A stretch of 64,000 nucleotides of DNA, taken from positions 1-64,000 of the forward strand of contig JAECUM010001873.1 of assembly GCA_016617855.1 (NCBI GenBank). The letters are read 5' to 3'. The translations under genes and the position numbers were made by a program. The stretch comes from Megalonaias nervosa (Eukaryota; Mollusca; Bivalvia; Unionida; Unionidae). Positions 22,913 through 32,893 of this stretch are shown piece after piece (position 1 is the first letter of the stretch; every line of letters begins with the position of its first letter). The notes below the pieces were generated by a model. That model was not told the DNA's origin, searched no databases, and saw only the letters and a list, made by a program, of their open reading frames with translations.

Positions 22913-24575
22913 CCATATATATTCACTTATAAGTCGATTTGAATATATGTTGACTACTGTTTTAGGGTTGCATAAAGCAAATTTCCGTATGGTTCTCCTA
23001 TAAGTTGAGGTATCTGTCTGCAGGGGGTGACTTGGTCAGTGTGTTGGAGTTGCACATATGGAAAAATAAACAAGTCAAACTGGATAGATGGATAGAGATA
23101 GAGACAGGACAAAAAAAGCAAAACCAGTGTAAAATAAATACATTTGTATTACAGAGTTGAATATGTACAAATAAATTGACAACTTAACATTTGTCCTTCT
23201 TCATGTAATGAAATCCATAACACTTAATATTTTTAATCCATGTATATAGTAAATACATGCATTGAATTATTTGTCATGTATGGATATAAAAATGGTAATC
23301 CAGAATGATGCGATTCAAAATATCACGTAATTTATTAATTGCAAAAGTATTGTAATAAACAAAGTAAAGTGCATATATTTGTGATTCACACTAACATCAT
23401 CTGGTTCAGAGTGCAGTACTTCATTGTTTGATGTACCGAATAAAGTTTTGAATTCCTCCACTGTCTTTCAGTTGTAAACATTGTCCGACTCGGATTCCTG
23501 ATCTAATTGTCTCTAACGAAATCACTGAAGAGTTTGTCATCCTCTGTCCCATCCATTGCCTTAGAAATACTACATTTCTTAAATATGAGACCAATATCTC
23601 ATTTGGAATATCGTCCCATGCATTACACACCCAATGAAATACTAACTCAATCTCTGGACACTTCACATTCTTTGGGCCCATCCACAATCTACTTGTGCCA
23701 CTATTTGCACATATTTGCCTTGAACGGCATGTTTAGGCAAGCATCCAGTGGTTGCAGTACTAACATAGTGTCACTTGGGATCAGAGCTTGGTTTGTTTGA
23801 TGTCACAGCAACTTTGGTTTCACAGACTACAACAGATATGCCTGAAACACACTGCTCTAGAACACACTCATTCAAGCCAAACTGACAATTTGCATTAGGC
23901 TTTCCATTATTAGAGGTTTCTTAGATGTCTAGCACTATCAACAAGGCACACTTTTTCTTGCATCAGTCATGCACCTGTCTCTCTGGCACACCAAATTCAT
24001 GTTCTGCAGCACTGTTGTTATTTTTCTCTGCAAAGTTTATAACCTTTAACTTAACTGCTCCATTACGCATTATGTGTTCTTTTTCCTCTGTTGGTGAAAG
24101 TACCTAAGTTTGGCAATTCACAATGTATGAATGTATGAGATGTAGGTGACAAAGTGTAATTGACAGAATACTGCCAATTCATAAACTTGGATGATTATTT
24201 ATGTAGAAGCTGAACTTGGGGTCTGTAAGAGACATTTTAATCATACAGTCTTTGAAATCTCATCAGAGGATTGTGGTATGATGAAAGGGACTCAGTGTAG
24301 CATTGAACAAGTATCAAATTTATGGCACACTCAAAGGATTGTCCACTGGAAAAAAACAAAGCAGTGCTGCTTTTTACATGCTAAAGGATCAAGGTTGTAT
24401 TTATCTAATTAGCACCTGTGTCAAAACACTGAATTGAGAAAACAATGCAAGTTTATATTGACAAGGTAATGTTGTAAGGTCAGATTTTTTTATATCCTGC
24501 TTATAAGATGACCCTCCCCTGCATTAATAAATTTTTTATTAAAAAAGATTGAATTATGTGTGAGTATATATGGTA
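22911..24575 (-). mobile_element. pogo/CENP-B-like transposon, inner copy (TA-flanked)
   Basis: 1661 bp (22913-24573) bounded by TA. The ends are inverted: CCATATATATTCACTTATAA on the left and ...GTGTGAGTATATATGG on the right, with ATAAGTCG / GACTTATAAG-type words inside. The minus strand encodes a decayed transposase: an N-terminal helix-turn-helix and a C-terminal DDE part, with the middle deleted. TA duplication, HTH type and 'LQPLD.cLN.PFK' place it near pogo/Tigger/Jerky elements. Confidence 0.8.
23420..24107 (-). pseudogene. pogo/CENP-B-like transposase fragments
   Basis: From 24107 downward the frame reads 'SPTEEKEHIMRNGAVKLKVI', 'NFAEKNNNSAAEHEFGV' and 'PERQVHDWCKKK', a helix-turn-helix of the CENP-B/Brinker type used for TIR binding. 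From about 23790, after frame changes and stops, the C-terminal DDE region is readable: 'MLVLQPLDACLNMPFKANMC', 'DGPKE', 'WVCNAWDDIPNEI' and 'AMDGTEDD'. The central catalytic region is gone. It is dead, but the two ends identify it clearly. Confidence 0.8.
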
Positions 24576-24957
24576 TGTTAATTCCAGACATCTTATAAAC
24601 AAACTGTGAAGGTTTAGTCCGCATTTTTGTGATTCACAGTATCCTATAAATGTCACTATCTAATGCCATCTGGTACAAAGTCCAAGAATTCATCCTCATT
24701 GTCTGATAAAGTTGTGAAATCCTCCATTGTGATGTAGTCATTGTAAATTGTCATCATCTAGTCATTGTAAAATATTGTCCAACTCTGTTTCCTCTGCTTC
24801 ACTGTCATATGTTGGTGCTTACATAGAGAGTGAACTTGGGCTCTGTAAGTAACACTTTGATTATACAGTCTGTGAAATCTGTTAAAGGATGCAGCTGAAC
24901 TCAAGTCATTTATGCAGCAGGATCACAGGGAGTTCAAAATGACCACCCTGTTACTTT
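24576..24957 (-). mobile_element. outer pogo/CENP-B-like copy, part 2
   Basis: Starting right after the inner copy, the sequence repeats material found inside it: 'CATCTGGTACAAAGTCCAAG..GATAAAGTTGTGAAATCCTCC' parallels 23398-23460, and 'GAACTTGGGCTCTGTAAGTAACACTTTGATTATACAGTC' parallels 24210-24250. It is interrupted by the SINE at 24958. Confidence 0.6.
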
Positions 24958-25217
24958 GCCCCGAGTGGCTGAGTGGTCTAAAGCGCTCACCGTTATGGAT
25001 CATTGCCATCTCACCTCTCTCTGCATGGGTTCAAGTCTCGGGTTTGGTCAATGTGGGTATGTGAGAAAGCTTGCTAGTAGCTTCTCATGGGTTGGTAGTT
25101 CTTTCTGGGGTTTTCCTGGTTTCTTCCTTCACCATTAATACTGGCCGCCATGTATAGCCTATCTTGTGCTGAAAAATGGCATTAACCCCACAACAACAAC
25201 AACAACAAAAACAACAA
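24958..25217 (+). mobile_element. tRNA-derived SINE, copy 1
   Basis: The head GCCCCGAGTGGCTGAGTGGTCTAAAGC holds a Pol III A box. 'GGTTCAAGTCTCGG' is the B box. A conserved body follows (TAGCTTCTCATGGGTTGG, TACTGGCCGCCATGTATAGC, GAAAAATGGCATTAA) and a (CAA)n/(ACA)n tail ends it. Same family as 39017, 49320 and 59732. It sits inside the outer pogo-like copy, so it is younger than that copy. Confidence 0.88.
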
Positions 25218-25330
25218 CTTTGCTCTGAGCAAGTATCAGACTAGCATCTTGATCAAAGGGGTGTCATGTGAGGACAACAAAGGGTACTGCCTTTACAAGC
25301 TAAGGGATTAAGGTCAAACATTCACTGGAA
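25218..25330 (-). mobile_element. outer pogo/CENP-B-like copy, part 3
   Basis: After the SINE, 'GAGCAAGTATCAGACTAGCA..GGACAACAAAGGGTACTGCC..ACAAGCTAAGGGATTAAGGT' aligns loosely with 24300-24395 of the inner copy ('GAACAAGTATCAAATTTATG...CATGCTAAAGGATCAAGGTT'). This shows that the SINE split an existing element. Confidence 0.5.
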
Positions 25331-26049
25331 GATGTAGAACTCTACTTTGCACTGTTCAAGTTCATGTATTTTCATGGCTGGATCAAGAGGATTCTCAACT
25401 TTCAAGTGAGTACTGGTTTTGCAAGCTTAGGGCATATCGATCTGTGTACACTGCTAGAAAGCTTGGGAGATGTCACTTGAGAATTAAATCTAACTTATGG
25501 AAAACGAAAATACAAATTAAATCAAAACTTGTATTTCATCAAATACGATGTTTATACAGGCAAACACAAATATTAATAAAAATACAGGTTGTCAGGACTT
25601 GCACAAAGTGGAAGCAATATTCTTGTTAGTAAACACCTATGGTAAACAACATTGAGAGCTGACACTTTACTTTGCAGTCTGTAGTATTTAATTGACTGTA
25701 ATATTTTCAAATTATTGAATCCAAATAACTGTAGTTACAAATATTGTGACATAGTTAATGAATGCTACTCCCTTAAAGTTCTGAGTCACACCACAGCGAA
25801 CCTAGTGCATTATTTCTCTTGAGCTGTTTTCATTGCAAAATATGAAAATACAAGGTTTCAAAACACTTTCAGTGACAAGGTTTACTGCACAGTTTTATGA
25901 ATAATCGAGATTAGACTCCTAACTATGAACAGACCATACAATGTGTGATCTCTCATGTATTGGACTTGGTAGATTCAGGCATTGTTGATAAAGCATGTTT
26001 TATTTTATGTGAAACTTTGCTTTCTTCCTCCAACTAAATAATTCAGATT
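25331..26049. other. intron 6 between elements, nothing recognised
   Basis: AT-rich sequence with no motif. The short frame 25444-25629 is not supported by any family pattern. Confidence 0.35.
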
Positions 26050-26886
26050 TCACTTCACCCATAAGTGCCCCATGAGTGACGTTGGTCACATGGCTGATCA
26101 GAACAAACGTTGCATGGAAGTGTCAGTTTGGGAGCAAGATCATAGAAGAAGTAAACGTCAAATATAACATCGTAATTTACGATTTTTGCAGAAAAGTTTT
26201 GCAGTTTTTGTTTTTTGGCATTCGGGAGCAGTAATTTCTGCAAATTGGGTTGCACCTTTGCAGAGGCAGAGTGTTGCAGATCATTTCCCAAATTTTGCAA
26301 ATTTTCCTTGGAACAATGGAGGGGGAAAACCACCCAAGGCAGATCCCAGAGGGGTCAGGTTTAATGAGTGAATGCTCAAAAATTTTTGGAAACAGAAGGA
26401 AAACGTCACAGATGATGTAAGTACATTTTCTGCTATGGTTTTGATGGGAAAACATCAGCAACTGCCTCCATAGATGTGAGGCCTAGTGAGGCACATGTCT
26501 GCACAGCAGACATTAAGTCGTGCATTACAACAACAACAAGATGTGATGTCATTGTCTGCCTCTACTGGCGCAAGTCACATGATTTCTGCCCAAAGAACCA
26601 CTATGATTACCCTGGATAAGAATTAGCCATTAAGTGAGATCATGGCCAGTATTGCTAGTAAAACACAAATGCCAAGCACATCAGCTGCGGTTTCTGCAGG
26701 AACAGCATGCCTTGGTCACTTTGACAAGGATTTGTTGTCTCTATGCATGGAAAAAGGGAATGTGGACTCAGATGGTTGATGTTGCAAGGCTAATTATGCC
26801 AGATACAGATTCCACCAAGGTCCGTCATGATGATTTGTTTACAGAATTCGAAAGTTTTTTGGTAGAACAATAAAGGCCTACATTCA

Positions 26887-27555
26887 GTGTTAACTCAAGA
26901 CAAGGTGTGCATCAACATGGATAACTTGATAGCAGTTTCATATGTGAACAAAATGGGGGACCACATTTCTAACTTACATAAATTATTGCGTGATATCTGG
27001 ATGTGGTGTGCAATTGGGAGTATCTGGTTAAGTGCTTTTCATTTGCAGGGAACAGTAAATTGTGATGCAGATAGACTGTCTAGAAATATAAATGAGGATT
27101 CTGAATGGAAGTTAAAGTTCTACAGTCTTTAATGCTATCATTAAAGTGTATGGGCATATAGATGTGGATTTATTTGCTTCCAGGCTAAATCAACAATTTT
27201 TGTGTAATATTTCATACAGACCTGACCCAAAAGCAATAGCAGTTGATGCTTTTTCTTTAAAATGGAATTACAGTTGTCATTATTGCTTTCCACCTTTCAG
27301 TCTGTTGGGAGCAGTGCTGCAAATAATGGCCAAAGATGAAACAGATCTTATTTTGGTGGCACCGCTATGGACAACACAACCCTAGTTTGCACGCCTCCTG
27401 CATGCAGTAGTCGGTCCTTGTTTTTGCTTGCCATGCCCACAAGAGATTCTGCAATTGGCAGACAATCCGCAATGATGACACACCCTCTGCAAATTGAAGA
27501 TGGGTGTTTTTCGTTTATCAGGACAGCAATAAAAAATCAAGGAGTTTTGAACTGA
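26887..27555 (+). pseudogene. DIRS-like RNase H and following domain
   Basis: The first frame (26887-27132) has 'NMDNLIAVSYVNKMGDHISN', 'IWMWCAIGSIWLSAFHLQG' and 'NCDADRLSRNINEDSEWKL', the RNase H D and 'aD.lSR' blocks in the form seen in DIRS elements. The next frame (27146-27385) has 'VDLFASRLNQQF', 'DPKAIAVDAFSLKW' and 'FPPFSLLGAVLQ...LVAPLW', the domain that follows RNase H in these elements. A stop at 27130 and a shift near 27385 break it. Confidence 0.88.
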
Positions 27556-27759
27556 TTTAGTAGATAGAGGTTTAGGTTATAGTTCTGTAAATACAGCTGG
27601 AACTGCAATTTTGTCATTAGTTAGTCTTACTTCTCATTCCTTTCTAAGCAATAATGTTTTACTTAAGAGATTTATGAGAGGGGACTTTATTGCAAAGCCT
27701 TCATTTCCAAAGTACTCATTTGTGTGGGATGTGTAACTTGTGTTTAACTATTTTCTGTC

Positions 27760-28330
27760 TTTACAAAACAATGACCAATCATCATTGCAGGAACATACTA
27801 TGAAGTTAGCCATGCTGTTTGCTTTGTTAACAGGACAGAGGTGACAGACGCTTCATCTTGTGTAGATGAATAGCATTAAAATTGGTGTTAATGGTGTACA
27901 AATGCACATTTCTTCTTTGCGAAAACAATCTAAACCAGGGAACCATGTGGAACCCTTTGTTTTTTAATCTTATACATATAACAAAAAAAACAATTGTGTG
28001 TTGTGGCTTGTTTACATTGTTATTTGCAACAGACCAAAGTTTGCAAAATTCTGAAACACAGTATTCATTGGCACACAGTCTTCACATAAAAAAGTTGCAA
28101 AAGACACAATATCAAACTGGATAGAGACTTATGAGGAAGTCTGGTACTGATACATCAGTTTTTCAGGCTGATAGTACAAGAGGTCATCTGTTTCTGCAGC
28201 CTCTGCTAAAGGCATACAATTGGGTGCAATCTTGAAGGCAGCTACTTGGGCTAGTGTCTGTATTTTCAGGAAATTCTATGACAAGGTTGTTACAGACAAG
28301 ACTGAATACAGTGCAAAGGTGTCAGCATCC
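27760..28330 (+). pseudogene. DIRS-like tyrosine recombinase
   Basis: In changing frames one reads 'MKLAMLFALLTGQR' (catalytic Arg I block, with TGA right after), 'VFQADSTRGHLFLQP' (second Arg block, 'STRG') and 'AATWASVCIFRKFYDK' (the block with the catalytic Tyr). These three motifs identify the phage-integrase-type recombinase that DIRS elements use in place of a DDE integrase. Multiple stops and shifts make it inactive. Confidence 0.82.
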
Positions 28331-28434
28331 AGCATTTCATAATGGTCATGTAATGTACATTGTAACTTTGGGTTCTCTGGTTTACTACCAGCACATAAAA
28401 AATTTTCTTCTTCCTTTTCTAGTTGTTGTTAATC

Positions 28435-28766
28435 TATTCCATAAATGGAAGCCTCTTTTTAAAATCTCATGGAATCACAAGGCACTTATGGGGGGGAAAG
28501 TGAAATTGATAAATTAAACTTGACTTACCAAGACGAAGTTTGATTGTAATTTCATGAACCCCATAAGTGCCTTGGTGATCACATGCCCACCCTTCATATT
28601 TCCCACCCAATAAAACATTGAGGCTTCCATTTCTTTTTGCTCTCAAGACTGATCAGCTATGTGACCAATGTCATCTCATGTGATCACCAAGGCACTTAAT
28701 GGGGTTCATGAAGTTACAATCAGACTTTGACTTAGTAAGTCTATGGTAGTTTAATTTATCAATTTT
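28435..28766. repeat. nested inverted repeat at DIRS-like right end
   Basis: GAAATTGATAAATTAAACTT and GACTTACCAAGACGAAG (28503-28540), then 'TTCATGAACCCCATAAGTGCCTTGGTGATCACATG' (28550-28585), are mirrored at 28675-28766. The arm total is about 80 bp and the loop about 90 bp. A further inverted piece (GGAAGCCTC...CACAAGGCACTTATGGGG, 28450-28492) mirrors 28555-28630. Terminal and internal complementary repeats of this sort are used in DIRS replication. Confidence 0.75.
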
Positions 28767-28779
28767 TTTCCAATTTCAG

Positions 28780-28875
28780 GGTTTAACCTCGGAATGCTCA
28801 TACTGGGTCAACATCCAGGGATTCAAGTACCTGCCATTTGAAGGTTGCAGCCTCTGGTGCAACAGAACATACCAT
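28780..28875 (+). CDS. stabilin-like exon 7: linker before EGF repeats
   Basis: This 32-codon exon lies between CAATTTCAG and GTAAGA. It encodes GLTSECSYWVNIQGFKYLPF then EGCSLWCNRTYH. The 'eCsy.....f...C...CN.T' pattern precedes 'xxCCPGFYG' in stabilins, and exon 8 supplies exactly that. One NRT sequon. The intron's last bases are almost touching the right arm of an inverted repeat (see 28503-28766). Confidence 0.85.
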
Positions 28876-29499
28876 GTAAGACCAATCTGATTTCTTGAAT
28901 TTCCCTTGATTGTCATCAGCATTAAGGAATTTTGTGATTAAAAGAACATTTCCTAAACTCATTTAATATTTTTGACACATTGTCTTGATATCACATAACA
29001 CAGCTTTTGATGTCTGAGAAGTTTTAATATTCTTCATAATGGGTTTGTTTTATAATGCTTTAAATTTTGTGGAATGTTTATAAAATTTGAAGCTGTTTGT
29101 TTCCATGTTATAATAGTTTGTGAGTTAATGGACCAAGTAAAAGTATGTAATAAGGCATTAAATGTTTACACACATTTATTTTTTTGCTGACAGACTGAAA
29201 GCATAAAAATTGGTAGGTATTGGTAGTGCATATAAACTACCCCATGTGCAATAAATCAAGTCATACTATTGAACATTTCAGCAATTATGGAAATAGAAAT
29301 TTGTCAAGTGAAAAACAAATTTTTTTATATCCTTTTCACATGAAACATTTTAAACATTAAAAATTATCTTCAGTTAATTACATGGACATCAGCGAAGTGA
29401 GTTTAAGGTATGGTCCTGCATTCATAAACAAACTGCTATTTCCAGCTTCTCAAAAACCAGAAGACATATTTTCAACCAGAATTGTCAGAGTGATCTTCA
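28876..29499. other. start of intron 7, nothing recognised
   Basis: AT-rich sequence with no motif. Tandem-repeat-like sequence begins after about 29500. Confidence 0.35.
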
Positions 29500-30110
29500 G
29501 GGAGTTCCATTTGTACAAAATGATGTTGATAAGTTGATCTGTCTTCAAATATTGGTGCCTTACTAAAACTAGCAAAACTTTTAAATGACTTACCAGAAAC
29601 TGTGGAATCAGTATGAATGATACCAATCCTCCCACACCATTTGACCAAAATTGACAAAAAGCATCCTGGCATGAAGAGCTGTTGTGTTTGGATGGATGCC
29701 AACCTGCCATCAAATATGGCCACCATTACTAAAAATATAAACTTTCACAGCAACTTCTTATAGAAAATATTCTTGACAGGTGCAAAGTATCCCAACTGCT
29801 GTCAAATATGGTAGCAATTACTAAAAATGGAAAACCTTTAAATTATTTCTCAAAAATCACTCAACAGGATATTTATTAAATCTGACAGAAAGCATGCTGG
29901 CACAAAGTTCATATAAATGATGCTGATCAGCCAACAGATATGGGCGACATTACCCAGTGTAGAAAAACCTTGAAATGGTTTCTGCCCACAGCTTTTCCAA
30001 AACATTTGATCCCACCAAATTGGACAAGGATTCTGTCTTGAAGGGCTTCCAGGTGTGTACAAATGATGCTAATCTTCCCTCAAATAGGATATTCATTGCT
30101 TAACTCATGA
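29500..30110. repeat. diverged tandem repeat, unit about 145 bp
   Basis: Recurring words give the periodicity: AAATGATGTTGATAAGTTGATC (29518), AATGATACCAATCCTCCCAC (29615), AAATATGG..CCATTACTAAAAAT (29713), AAATATGG..GCAATTACTAAAAAT (29803), AAATGATGCTGATCAGCCAAC (29913), AAATGATGCTAATCTTCCCTC (30060). The minus-strand short frames here are repeat translations. Confidence 0.55.
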
Positions 30111-30639
30111 ACCCCTGAGCTAAACAGCTAGGTATTCCCTACAGCATCCATGCAGAAGAATCACCTAGAGCAATATTAGCATTACCAGTACCTGTATCCC
30201 GTAGACTCACTAACAGTACTTGACTTATTGATTTTTACAGAGGGGGCTAGTTGCAAGAAATTAGTTATGTTTTGCTCAGTATTCCTTCAGTTAAGCTGAA
30301 ATTTGGCACAGCTGTTTTCAATAAAATTATGTACATAATGGTATAAATTTCATGCAGAAATACAAAAACATCAATAAAGTGAAAAGAAATGATTTATTTA
30401 CAAATTTGCTTCTCTTGTCATTAACAATTCATAAAACCCGTTAAGAATTCACGCTGAATAATTAAAACCTTCAAGAAATGAAATAATTCTATTTTATGTA
30501 CACAGAAATTCCATTTATCATCTTTCTTGCAAACTTCACACATACGAAAACTGCAAGCAGATGGGCATATTTTCGAATGGTCTTTTGCCAATGTACTTGT
30601 GTTCTTTCATTTGTGATTCATCAGTCACCTCTTATTTTA

Positions 30640-31110
30640 TTTTATTTTTCTTAATTCTCAATTTCATCACACCCTTTGTCATCTTCAATGGGTATTTCGA
30701 TGTCATCATCAGTCTCATCTGATGAAAATCCTCCATCAGTTTGTCGGGTAACTTTCTACTCCCCATGACCTATTATTGTCAGTTTGCTTAATTTTCAAAG
30801 CAACAATATTCCACTGTTTCTGGTTCTATCAGTCATTTTTTCCCTTTGTGCTGCAGTGTTTCCTCTATCAATGTAAGATAAAATTTGATTGGTTAATCTG
30901 CCTGCATAATTAGGAAATGGTCTGAAATCAACATATGGTTTGTACCACTTGATCTTGTTTTTATGGCCTAGAATAATACAGCCACTCAAAAGTGGCACCC
31001 AGGATACAAGCAAGGTAAACTGCACCACATTATTGTGGTACTTGGGAGATGAGATGGGTAAAGTACGATGCATTATTGTTGTGGCAGGGGTTGATGACTT
31101 AAGATTGAAA
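30640..31110 (-). pseudogene. possible transposase-derived fragment, unidentified
   Basis: A 92-codon minus frame (31073-30795) reads 'LILGHKNKIKWYKPYVDFRP'-like sequence with 'FPNYAGRLTNQILSYIDRG', and after a stop an acidic stretch 'GGFSSDETDDDIEIPIEDD' (30745-30665). It has coding-like composition, but no family motif was recognised. Between 30111 and 30640 nothing was seen. Confidence 0.3.
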
Positions 31111-31360
31111 ACTATTAACCATTTAAGATGGGATATGATTCAGTTGTACTTGACCTTTTCAGATGGGATACAAATCCAGTCGTATGTTGACTACATTCTG
31201 TCAACCACTTTGCAGAAGTGTGCATTTAACTTTGTAATTTGTCATTATTTTGTGTGTACTCTTTAGAAAAGAAAGAAAAAATTAGGATGTACACAAATGC
31301 AGTGACAGCACAAGTTTAAAAAGAGCCAAAAAATGGTAAAAATTGACTTAAAAATTGAGT

Positions 31361-31830
31361 TTTAACATGTGGAGATCAAAATGGCAGTCGGTACTGAAGA
31401 TGCAAGTGATGGCATTCATGTGATTGTATGATTGGTTGAAAATATAGACAGTTACATGTGGAAAACTGGCATTTTATTCAGTAAGGAACATTATCTTTAC
31501 TTCAGAATGGAACAGAGTTGATAATTGGATAACTGGTTACTTGAAAATTTGATTTTTAACAAGAGTTTTAATGTGCAGAGATCAACATGGGAGACAGGAC
31601 TGAAGCAGCAAGTGATTGCAGTGATATGGGTGCTGAAAATTTGATATTTTAGGCAGTGTAGATCATGCTCTTGATTTCAACAAAATGAAGAGATGAGAAC
31701 TGGTTAGTAGAAAATTTGATTTCCAGACTGAATTTTAAGGTGATTGATCAAAACATGGTGGACAGTACCATAGCAGCAAGTGATGGCAGTGATGTGGATG
31801 CTGATTTTGATGAAAATATAGACAGTGGGG
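31361..31830 (+). repeat. three tandem copies of a 175-bp block with coding-like start
   Basis: Three diverged blocks start near 31361, 31541 and 31709. Each has GAGATCAAnATGGnnGnCnGn followed by GCAAGTGATGGCAGTGAT. Read on + from the ATG, each begins with a short acidic peptide (for example MVDSTIAASDGSDVDADFDE then NIDS). This suggests the tandemly repeated first codons of a transposase-like gene. No downstream gene is present. Confidence 0.55.
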
Positions 31831-32685
31831 AGTGGGGATTGTAATCTTGACTATGCCAAAACGAACTGAGCATATGATAACTCTTAATTGGTATTTTTGA
31901 CTCGGATATTGATGATGATGAATACTTTGTTGCTTTTCAAACATTGTAACTGATGACACTCCCTCACTGCAATGCAAATGTTAAAAAGATCATTTTCTAT
32001 GCTGAGAAAAAGTAAACCAATTTTTATTTCACGGCAAGTTTGAACAACATTGTGATCCATTTTGTGGCGAGTGCAAAGATCTATGTGCATAACCTTAACC
32101 CACCCACCCCAGTCCATTGAATTTAAAAAATGGAAACTTTTTTTATTTAATGTCAGTGTGGTTTTAATTACATATGTGTACCTATGTGTGTTTGATGAAA
32201 TTTGACAATGCTGAAGGACTAATTGCCTCCCCTAACAGTGGGAGGTTAGCGGATGCAATACATAGACATGCAAAAGGAGGCAGTTCGTATTCTCTTTTCT
32301 GTTTACCAGAACTGAAATGCTTCTTATTGGCATTATTAATTGAATAGTTTCTTGAATGAAAACATTTTCTTATTCATTATATGGCTTTTTGCATCAGTTG
32401 CTGATGGTTATTGGTTGTATCATTGGGAATTGCTTTCTTGGCAAAATTATTCCATGTGTACCAAGGTTTCTTTTATTAATGTAGTGTAGATAGTTTTGCA
32501 ATTTTTAGATTAGTTAAGGTTACTGAAGATAATAATATAATATAAACCCTAGTAATGTTTTCTTTGCCATCATCTCAAATACATCCAATGCTCTAATTCA
32601 TCTTCGTTTTTACTGTAAGTTTAAGTTGTCTCTATTACCAGAAAATATGGATGAACACTAATATGTATCTACAGTTGCATATTAC

Positions 32686-32721
<36 letters not shown>

Positions 32722-32850
32722 GGGATATATTCATGGAAATTAATTAAAGGATACAAGATTGCATTACATTTTGGGTGGGGGTTGGAGCATTGAAACATTT
32801 CATTTAACAAAGCACATATATACATATGCAGTCTCTCTCTTATTCTCTGG

Positions 32851-32893
<43 letters not shown>

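Larger units (their letters stand above)
26050..28766 (+). mobile_element. DIRS-like tyrosine-recombinase retrotransposon, decayed
   Basis: The + strand carries an RNase H/linker region (26887-27555) and a tyrosine recombinase (27760-28330), the hallmark pair of DIRS elements. Inverted repeats frame it: CCCATAAGTGCC..GTTGGTCACATGGCTGATCAG near 26057-26100 recurs inverted at about 28645-28715, and again around 28470-28600. The reverse transcriptase and most of ORF1 are missing between 26100 and 26880, so this is an internally deleted copy. It lies in intron 6, its right end about 13 bp before exon 7. Confidence 0.8.

Noticed and set aside
32682..32891. 69-codon minus-strand frame with Val-Cys and Leu-Ser runs
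   Set aside because: Produced by the (AC)n and (GA)n microsatellites.
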